A DNA stretch of 11,910 bases from DATKCF01 sp035513345 (lineage in GTDB: Bacteria > Gemmatimonadota > Gemmatimonadetes > Longimicrobiales > RSA9): contig DATKCF010000055.1 in the NCBI GenBank assembly GCA_035513345.1, forward strand, positions 1 to 11,910, in the 5' to 3' direction. The notes below the pieces were generated by a model. That model worked only from the letters and a program-made list of their open reading frames with translations. It did no database searches and was not told where the DNA came from. The translations under genes and the position numbers were made by a program. Below are positions 1-4,720 of this stretch, in pieces (position 1 is the stretch's first letter; the number at the start of each line of letters is the position of its first letter).

Positions 1-765
1 CGCTTCGAGCGCGCGAAGGACGTGTTTCGAGACGGCGGGCAGGAGCGCACCGGTCGGACAGGCTTGCACGCATTCGCCGCAGGCGACGCACGTCGAATCG
101 CCCATCGGGTCCTCGAGATCGAACACGATGCGGGCGTCGGCGCCGCGGCCGGCGTAGCCGATCACGTCGTTGACCTGCACCTCGCGGCATGCGCGGACGC
201 AGCGTGTGCACTGGATGCACGCGTCGAGCCGGACCTCGATGGCGGGGTGCGAGAAGTCGGGCTCCGGTTGCGCGCGCGGCGCGAAGCGGGGCGTGCCGAC
301 GTCCATGAACGCGGCCCATTCGGTCAGCTCGCTCGCCGGATCGTGCGGCGTCGCGGGAGCGTCCGACAGCAGCAGCTCGAGGACCATGCGTTGCGCGGCG
401 GCGGCGCGGCTGCTCTTCGCGGCAACCTTCATCCCCGGCTGCGGCGCGCGACAACATGATGGCGAGAGAACGCGTTCGCCTTCGATCTCGACGACGCACG
501 CGCGGCAGTTGCCGTCCGCACGCATGCCTTCCGTATAGCAGAGGTGCGGGATGAGGACGCCGTGTCGCTTCGCTGCTTCGAGGATCGTTTCGCCCGGCTC
601 CGCAGTGACCGACTGGCCGTCGAGCAGGAACTCGACAGCTTCCGCGTTACGCGGCATCTGCACGCCGGGAATCGGGCGGCCGTGGATCGAGCCGCCCCAC
701 GAATGGAACGCGGGCGGCGGCGCCTTCGATACACCGCTGGTGACGACGCCGTTCGTCTCGCTCAT
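1..765 (-). CDS. Formate dehydrogenase-type alpha subunit, N-terminal Fe-S region (partial, runs off left edge)
   Basis: Read on the minus strand, 255 codons are open to base 1 with no stop, so the C-terminal part is missing. After a roughly 40-residue extension comes a plant-type [2Fe-2S] ferredoxin domain with ligands C76, C87, C90 and C104 (spacing 10/2/13). Two [4Fe-4S] motifs follow: C183-C186-C189-C193 and C226-C229-C232-C236, the last followed by PTGAL. This is the NuoG-like head of cytosolic NAD-dependent formate dehydrogenases (FdsA/FdhA type), which passes electrons from the molybdenum or tungsten centre to the diaphorase. The His-Cys3 [4Fe-4S] motif of NuoG, expected between the ferredoxin domain and C183, is absent; only H140 and no cysteine is seen there. 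The start ATG at 765 overlaps the preceding stop by ATGA. The molybdopterin domain lies outside the window, so the HoxU subunit of an NAD-reducing hydrogenase remains possible. The N-terminal extension and the open frame past residue 250 favour formate dehydrogenase. Confidence 0.82.
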   Translation of the reverse strand, partial: MSETNGVVTSGVSKAPPPAFHSWGGSIHGRPIPGVQMPRNAEAVEFLLDGQSVTAEPGETILEAAKRHGVLIPHLCYTEGMRADGNCRACVVEIEGERVLSPSCCRAPQPGMKVAAKSSRAAAAQRMVLELLLSDAPATPHDPASELTEWAAFMDVGTPRFAPRAQPEPDFSHPAIEVRLDACIQCTRCVRACREVQVNDVIGYAGRGADARIVFDLEDPMGDSTCVACGECVQACPTGALLPAVSKHVLRALEA

Positions 766-844
766 GACTCCAACTCCCGCGGGAAGAACCGCAGGACGCC
801 GTTCGTCTCGCTCATGACTCCAACTCGTGCGGGAAGAAGCGCAT
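745..844. repeat. 50-bp tandem duplication at the diaphorase/alpha-subunit gene junction
   Basis: Bases 745-794 and 795-844 are tandem copies with a 50-bp period and 46 of 50 positions identical by eye. Each copy, read on the minus strand, carries the codons for a gene tail ending in HELES or RELES, an ATGA stop/start overlap, and the first codons MSETNGV. The simplest history is a single ancestral junction between the diaphorase and alpha-subunit genes that was duplicated once and then diverged at four positions. Confidence 0.93.
762..815 (-). CDS. 17-codon reading frame made by the junction duplication (possible coupling leader)
   Basis: The ATG at 815 overlaps the stop of the upstream diaphorase gene by ATGA. 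The frame reads MSETNGVLRFFPRELES and stops at 762, overlapping the ATG of the alpha-subunit gene by another ATGA. Its first seven residues copy the alpha-subunit N-terminus, and its last ten copy the diaphorase C-terminus with one change (H to R at the fourth residue from the end). It could serve as a relay through which ribosomes reinitiate twice, or simply be a by-product of the duplication. No separate function for the peptide is claimed. Confidence 0.35.
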   Translation of the reverse strand: MSETNGVLRFFPRELES

Positions 845-2500
845 CACGCTCCTGACCGGATTCGGCGCGGCCTGTCCGAGGCCGCAGATCGATGCATCGA
901 TCATGCACTGACTCAGATCGTTCAGCAGAGGCAGGTCCCACCTGTCCGCGGACATGAGCTGTTCGGACTTGACGGTCCCGACCCGGCACGGCGTGCACTT
1001 GCCGCACGACTCGTGCGCGAAGAAGTGCATGATGTTCTTCGCGGCGTCACGAGCGCGGTCATGCTGCGACAGTACGATGATCGCGCCGGACCCGACGAAC
1101 GCATCGTAGTCGCCCAGAATCCCGAAATCGAGCGGCTGGTCCGCCAGGCTGGCGGGCAGGATCCCGCCCGATGCACCGCCCGGCAGGAACGCGTACAGCT
1201 CGTGGCCGTCGAGCATGCCGCCGGCGTGGTCATCCACAAGCTCGCGCAACGTGATGCCGTTCGGCGCGACATACACGCCCGGCCGCTTTACTCGCCCGCT
1301 GACCGACCAGAAGCGAACGCCTTTGCTGTCGCCGCGGCCACGGGCGGCAAACGCAGCGCCGCCGTTCTCGACGATCTCGCGGTACCAGTACAGCGTCTCG
1401 ACATTGTCGACCAGTGTCGGTCGGCCGAACACGCCGAACTGCGCGGGGAACGGCGGCCTCAGCCTGGGCTCGCCGCGCTTGCCCTCGATCGATTCGATCA
1501 GACTCGTCTCTTCGCCGCAGATGTACGCGCCCGCACCGCGTCGCAGATGCAGGCGGGGCAACGCGCACGGTGGATCCCACTCGAGCGCGCTGATCTCCTG
1601 TTCGAGAAGGAACCGGCAGGCGGCGTACTCGTCGCGCAGGTAGAAATAGACGTCGTCGGCTTCGACAGCCCACGCGGCGATCAGCATGCCCTCCAGAACG
1701 CGGTGCGGATCGGTCTCCATGCAGTACCGATCCTTGAACGTGCCCGGCTCGCCCTCGTCCGCATTGACGGCGACAACGCGCGGGCCGGGTTGCGCGCGCA
1801 CGAACCCGATCTTCCTGTGATTCGGGAATCCGGCGCCGCCGAGGCCGCGCAGACCGGATGCCTCGAGTTCCTCCACCAACTGGTCCACCGTGCGCCGGCC
1901 TTCGACGCAGTCGGCCAGCAGAGTGTAGCCGCCGTTCGCCCGGTACTCCGCGTACACGATGGCCGGCAACGGAGCGGGCTCGTCCGCGCCGCCGTCGATT
2001 GCGGAACGAACCGCGTCAGGCGACGCGTCGTCCAACGGATTCCGTCCGACCATCGCAACCGGCGCGTGATCGCAACGTCCGACGCATGGTGCGGGCAGTA
2101 TGCGCACATCGTCGAGGCCGAGACCGCGCAGATCGTCGAGGAGCGCGTCCGCACCCGCCATCGCGCACGCAATCGATTCGCAAACCCGCACCGTCACCGG
2201 CGGCGGCGGTGCTTCACCGTCGCGCACGATGTCGAAATGGTGATAGAACGTCGCAACCTCGTAGACTTCGGCCAGCGTGAGGTCCATCTCGAAAGCGAGG
2301 GCCGCCAGATGCTTCGTCGAAAGGTGGCCGAACTGGTCCTGGATCCGGTGCAGATGCTCGATCAGCAGGTCCGGCCGGCGAGGCGCGTCACTCAGCAGCG
2401 CGACCACTTCGGCATGCGCCGACGGGTCGACCGACCGGCCTTTCGGCGCCGGGCGCATCTGCCTGCGTCCGCTGCGACGCTTTGTCGTGCCATCCGCCAT
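812..2500 (-). CDS. Fused NuoE-NuoF NAD(H) diaphorase subunit of formate dehydrogenase type
   Basis: This 562-residue soluble flavoprotein should exchange electrons between NAD and the Fe-S chain of the alpha subunit encoded just downstream. Residues about 25-170 form a NuoE/thioredoxin-like [2Fe-2S] domain with ligands C107, C112, C139 and C143. Residues about 200-550 are NuoF-like. They carry the glycine-rich loop GLGGAGFPNHRK (219-230), NADEGEPGTFKDR (246-258) and GAGAYICGEETSL (322-334), which form the FMN/NADH site, and a [4Fe-4S] motif C499-C502-C505 with C539. All ligands are intact. The start ATG at 2500 is supported by GAGGT on the minus strand (2505-2509), four bases upstream. FdsG and FdsB are usually separate proteins, and HoxF of NAD-reducing hydrogenases is also a NuoE-NuoF fusion. 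The assignment to formate dehydrogenase therefore rests mainly on the downstream neighbour. Confidence 0.88.
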   Translation of the reverse strand: MADGTTKRRSGRRQMRPAPKGRSVDPSAHAEVVALLSDAPRRPDLLIEHLHRIQDQFGHLSTKHLAALAFEMDLTLAEVYEVATFYHHFDIVRDGEAPPPPVTVRVCESIACAMAGADALLDDLRGLGLDDVRILPAPCVGRCDHAPVAMVGRNPLDDASPDAVRSAIDGGADEPAPLPAIVYAEYRANGGYTLLADCVEGRRTVDQLVEELEASGLRGLGGAGFPNHRKIGFVRAQPGPRVVAVNADEGEPGTFKDRYCMETDPHRVLEGMLIAAWAVEADDVYFYLRDEYAACRFLLEQEISALEWDPPCALPRLHLRRGAGAYICGEETSLIESIEGKRGEPRLRPPFPAQFGVFGRPTLVDNVETLYWYREIVENGGAAFAARGRGDSKGVRFWSVSGRVKRPGVYVAPNGITLRELVDDHAGGMLDGHELYAFLPGGASGGILPASLADQPLDFGILGDYDAFVGSGAIIVLSQHDRARDAAKNIMHFFAHESCGKCTPCRVGTVKSEQLMSADRWDLPLLNDLSQCMIDASICGLGQAAPNPVRSVMRFFPHELES

Positions 2501-2504
2501 GCGG

Positions 2505-2509
2505 ACCTC
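2505..2509 (-). promoter_or_regulatory. Ribosome binding site GAGGT of the fused diaphorase gene
   Basis: GAGGT lies four bases before the ATG at 2500 on the minus strand. It supports this start over in-frame methionines further downstream, and it leaves the whole NuoE domain intact. Confidence 0.55.
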
Positions 2510-2711
2510 GGAACGGCCGGTGGAAACGGGGACCGCGCAGCGCCACGACGCGATCGCTGCAACGATCGGCTCGCGGCTCGATCCGCACGTGCCAATGCAA
2601 TCGATTCGCGGATCTGCCGCCAGTTGTCCGAAGGTATGAAGGGCTCAGTGTCATGGCCAGTGCGGCGCAACGTCCGCCGCTTGGCGGGTGTATTGCACGG
2701 ACATTGTCACC

Positions 2712-2776
2712 GACCGTCGCGGCTTCGCAGACTTCGGACAGCGTGAGGTCCACCTCGAACGCGAGGCCGTCACATG
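2712..2776 (-). pseudogene. Decayed fragment of a second NuoE-like gene
   Basis: This stretch aligns with bases 2246-2311 inside the fused diaphorase gene: about 55 of 66 positions match, with one gap. On the minus strand it reads LAFEVDLTLSEVCEAATV, against LAFEMDLTLAEVYEVATF in the intact NuoE domain. Similarity stops on both sides, and no start, cysteine ligands or continuing NuoE sequence surround it. It is best read as a remnant of a paralogous NuoE gene or of a partial duplication. It sits in the 311-bp gap between the divergent diaphorase and M23 genes; elsewhere in that gap I see only the diaphorase ribosome binding site and no convincing promoter. Confidence 0.7.
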
Positions 2777-2811
2777 TGCCACCAATTTTCCGCCACGCCG
2801 ACCCCTGCCCG

Positions 2812-3315
2812 ATGAAGCGACCCCTGAAGCGACCCCTGAAGCGACCCCAGTCCGGTCCACTGTTCGCCGCCACTCTCGCCGTAACACTCGCAGCCTGTTC
2901 CATCCCCCGCTGGCCCGTCGAGGGGCCCATGACTTCTCCGTACGGCGTCCGGATGCGGGGAATGCTGCCCCAGATCCACCACGGCGTAGATGTCTACGTG
3001 CCTGAGGGCACGCCGGTCACGGCAATGCAGGATGGTGATGTCGTATTCGCTGGCGCATGGGGCTCGTACGGCCTTGCGGTCGTCATCCAGCACGGCGGCG
3101 GCGTCCGCACGCTGTACGCACATCTGTCCGCCCTCGACGTCACGGCGGGACAGCGCGTTCGCGGTACGCAGGCAATCGGACGGTCCGGCAGCACAGGGAA
3201 TGCGACGGGTCCGCACCTCCATTTCGAAGTGCTCCGCAATGGCTTCGCGGTCGATCCGGTGCCGTTGCTGGGCCGGTTTCCGGGGAACGGCGAGGAGGGT
3301 CAAGAAGAGGGGTAA
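2812..3315 (+). CDS. M23-family (LytM/NlpD-like) peptidase lipoprotein
   Basis: The 167-residue product begins with a basic segment and a hydrophobic stretch ending in the lipobox LAAC (C29), so it should be exported and lipid-anchored. The rest is a compact M23 zinc metallopeptidase domain with all recognised site residues: H56xxxD60 in HHGVD, H104 in LYAH, and H135xH137 in GPHLHFE. Such enzymes cut peptide cross-links in peptidoglycan. The protein is short: there is no LysM domain or coiled coil. The ATG at 2812 is preferred because it gives a clean lipoprotein signal. A GTG at 2776, nine bases after GAGG, is an alternative that would add 12 residues. The sequence before the ATG shows no clear ribosome binding site. 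The gene is divergent from the diaphorase gene and stands alone on its strand until 3608. Confidence 0.85.
   Translation: MKRPLKRPLKRPQSGPLFAATLAVTLAACSIPRWPVEGPMTSPYGVRMRGMLPQIHHGVDVYVPEGTPVTAMQDGDVVFAGAWGSYGLAVVIQHGGGVRTLYAHLSALDVTAGQRVRGTQAIGRSGSTGNATGPHLHFEVLRNGFAVDPVPLLGRFPGNGEEGQEEG
2815..2848 (+). repeat. 12-bp tandem repeat encoding KRPL units in the signal peptide
   Basis: The unit AAGCGACCCCTG occurs two full times and a third time in part, right after the ATG. It encodes KRPLKRPLKRP, the basic n-region of the M23 lipoprotein signal. Because the unit is a multiple of three, changes in copy number would lengthen or shorten the n-region without shifting the frame. Confidence 0.85.
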
Positions 3316-3322
3316 AGAGAGG

Positions 3323-3346
3323 GTTAGAGAGAGCGTTAGAGAGAGA
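3323..3346 (+). repeat. Purine-rich 12-bp tandem repeat after the M23 gene
   Basis: GTTAGAGAGAGC (3323-3334) is followed by GTTAGAGAGAGA (3335-3346). A more degenerate purine-rich stretch precedes it and includes the stop codon of the M23 gene at 3313-3315. No hairpin or protein is suggested. Confidence 0.7.
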
Positions 3347-3353
3347 ACTCGTG

Positions 3354-3512
3354 TCTGGGGCTGGTTTCTGGGGCTGGTTTCTGGCGTTCGCGCCGGGCGG
3401 CGTGGCCGGCGCGTGGATGCATCCTCAAGGCGTTTCTGGCGCAGGGCTTCTGGACGCAGGCATGGCAGTGATGCTCGAACCCCAGAAACCAGCCCCAGAA
3501 ACGAGCCCCAGA
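3354..3512. repeat. Inverted repeat built from 13-bp TCTGGGGCTGGTT modules
   Basis: The left arm, 3354-3384, holds two exact copies of TCTGGGGCTGGTT plus a partial third. The right arm, 3482-3512, is its reverse complement with one mismatch in 31 bases, and further CCCCAGAAAC modules extend to 3516. The arms enclose 97 bp that contain looser TTTCTGG-type copies. The element fills most of the 292-bp gap between the M23 and TonB-like genes. It could be a non-autonomous repeat element, a bidirectional terminator or a recombination-derived structure. No transposase or target-site duplication was identified. The rest of the gap, 3517-3607, has a short GC palindrome (3527-3539), a TAGAAT hexamer (3553-3558) that could be a -10 box, and AAGGA 14 bases before the next ATG. 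Confidence 0.85.
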
Positions 3513-3607
3513 AACGTTTTCTCAGCCGGGGGACCCCCGATCCCCGAGGGTGTAGAATCCGACGTTCCTGAAGAGACGCGCCTGAAAAAAGGAAGAACCA
3601 GAAACCC

Positions 3608-4327
3608 ATGCAGCAGCCCGCGGCCCGAACGGCAGCCTGGTACGACCGCCGACATCGGCGGATCTGGCGCTGGTCCATCCTGGTGTCGCTGCTGCTCCAC
3701 GTTGTTATCCTGGTGTTGTTTCGAACGGCGCGTCCCATACCACCCTCGCCGTTCGCGGCGGCCGGCCCGCGCGCGGGCGATGCGAGTGCCGCTGCAGGAG
3801 GTGGAACCCGGATCGTCGCCCTCAATGTGATGCCGGAGGTCCAGCCGCAGCCGGTGGTCGAGGAAGCCGTGCCGGTGCCGATCCCTACGCCGGATCCGCA
3901 GCCCGAGATACGGATCGAGGACCCGAAGCCTTTCGTGAGGGTGACGCCCACGCGGATCGAGGGGACGGGTACGGTCGGTCAGGGCCGCGGCTCGCGCGTC
4001 GGCCAGGGCACGGAAACCGGTAGGGGGCAAGGAGATGGCGGGACCGGGGAAGAGGGTCTGTTCCGAGCGGTACCGCCATCCCCGCGCGGCCTGATCCTGC
4101 CGCCCAGCGATCGGCCGGGCAACGTGCGCGGCAGAGTAGTCGACGTCTGGGTGTTCGTGAGCGTGAGCGGCCGGGTGGTCGCGGATTCGACGCGGCTCGA
4201 CCCGCGAACCGGCAACGGCTCGTTCGACGACCGGCTCAAGAAGCAGGCTGCCGAATGGGTGTTCGACCCAGCGAGGAAGGACGGTCAGGCGATCGCGGAG
4301 TGGTTCAAGTACACGATCGTCCTGTGA
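3608..4327 (+). CDS. TonB-family energy-transducing protein
   Basis: This 239-residue protein has the TonB layout. A short basic cytoplasmic head is followed by one membrane helix at about residues 22-38, containing S27LLLH31, the SxxxH pattern TonB uses to contact ExbB/ExbD. A proline-rich periplasmic stretch follows at about 75-115, an unusual glycine-rich stretch (GTGTVGQGRGS and onward) at 119-149, and a C-terminal TonB-like domain at about 172-239. That last domain contains VDVWVFVSVSGRV and ends AEWFKYTIVL. The role would be to transmit proton-motive force to outer-membrane receptors. ExbB, ExbD and receptor genes are not in the window, so the partner is unknown. The ATG at 3608 follows AAGGA at an unusually long 14-base spacing. 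A periplasm-spanning protein of another export system is a less likely alternative. Confidence 0.8.
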   Translation: MQQPAARTAAWYDRRHRRIWRWSILVSLLLHVVILVLFRTARPIPPSPFAAAGPRAGDASAAAGGGTRIVALNVMPEVQPQPVVEEAVPVPIPTPDPQPEIRIEDPKPFVRVTPTRIEGTGTVGQGRGSRVGQGTETGRGQGDGGTGEEGLFRAVPPSPRGLILPPSDRPGNVRGRVVDVWVFVSVSGRVVADSTRLDPRTGNGSFDDRLKKQAAEWVFDPARKDGQAIAEWFKYTIVL

Positions 4328-4361
4328 GTCTCCGGCGGGGCGAAAAAATATCCGGTCCGTA

Positions 4362-4531
4362 CCCCCCTGATCCCCCTCCCCAAACCCTGTTCCGCCTCCA
4401 TCGTCCGACCCCTCTCCGTCTCCGGGCCCCCACCCCTCTCTCCAGTGCAAGCTGGGGCGGGGGTGGGTTGGCGGAGAGGGAGAAGGGTCGGAGGCTGAGG
4501 CGGAGTAGCGTTGACGGGAAGGGATCGGGGG
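4362..4531. repeat. Long imperfect inverted repeat, REP/MITE-like hairpin, downstream of the TonB-like gene
   Basis: The core arms at 4392-4444 and 4451-4503 pair over about 50 positions with scattered mismatches. Both run from CCGCCTC, through a CCGACCC and CTCTCCG block, to CCAG at the tip, with the short loop TGCAAG. Weaker pairing continues outward to 4362 and 4531 through GATCCC blocks. One strand of each arm is pyrimidine-rich. It begins 34 bases after the TonB-like stop, so it can also act as a transcription barrier or RNA stabiliser. Bases 4532-4650 hold no gene that I can support. Confidence 0.8.
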
Positions 4532-4653
4532 CGAAAAACCCCACGCCCGATCTGTCGGTATCCCGGGGAATCTACGGACCCCGCGATCTGGAGTTCCCCC
4601 ACCTTTGCGGCATGCTTTCCCGACAGCCCCGAGCACAGGCGTGCGTCAGAATA

Positions 4654-4688
4654 TGCGCATGGTTTTTTTATGTGCGCATGGTTTTTTT
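4654..4688 (+). terminator. Duplicated TGCGCATGG-T7 element; possible intrinsic terminator or leader hairpin
   Basis: TGCGCATGGTTTTTTT occurs at 4654-4669 and again at 4673-4688, with a 19-bp period. TGCGCA is its own reverse complement, so the two copies can pair as a 6-bp GC-rich stem with a 13-base loop, followed after three bases by seven T residues. That resembles a small rho-independent terminator on the plus strand. It lies only 32 bases before the preferred start of the radical SAM gene. It could therefore end the TonB-like transcript or attenuate the radical SAM transcript. The stem is short, so this is tentative. Confidence 0.4.
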
Positions 4689-4710
4689 GCCGCCTGTGAC
4701 GCATGAATGC

Positions 4711-4716
4711 GAAGGG
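4711..4716 (+). promoter_or_regulatory. GAAGGG ribosome binding site candidate for the radical SAM gene
   Basis: GAAGGG lies four bases before the ATG at 4721. The other in-frame starts, ATG 4703 and ATG 4793, have no comparable sequence upstream. Confidence 0.35.
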
Positions 4717-4720
4717 TTGC

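Noticed and set aside
827..2746. Very long open frame on the plus strand opposite the diaphorase gene
   Set aside because: It encodes arginine- and alanine-rich sequence with no domain and mirrors a minus-strand gene with complete NuoE/NuoF motifs. Long antisense frames are expected in GC-rich coding DNA.
3354..3516. Possible CRISPR-like array from the repeated CTGGGG/CCCCAG modules
   Set aside because: The units are 13 bp, directly adjacent with no spacers, and organised as an inverted pair. No cas genes are present.
3553..3558. TAGAAT as a promoter -10 box for the TonB-like gene
   Set aside because: No matching -35 element is visible at a suitable distance, so it is mentioned only as a possibility in the spacer description.
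3057..3830. Plus-strand frame linking the end of the M23 gene with the TonB-like gene
   Set aside because: It is out of frame with both genes, passes through the repeat element, and encodes low-complexity sequence.
2770..3951. 393-codon minus-strand frame across the M23 gene, repeats and TonB-like gene
   Set aside because: It runs through inverted-repeat spacer DNA and is antisense to two genes with recognisable motifs. Its predicted protein shows no family features.
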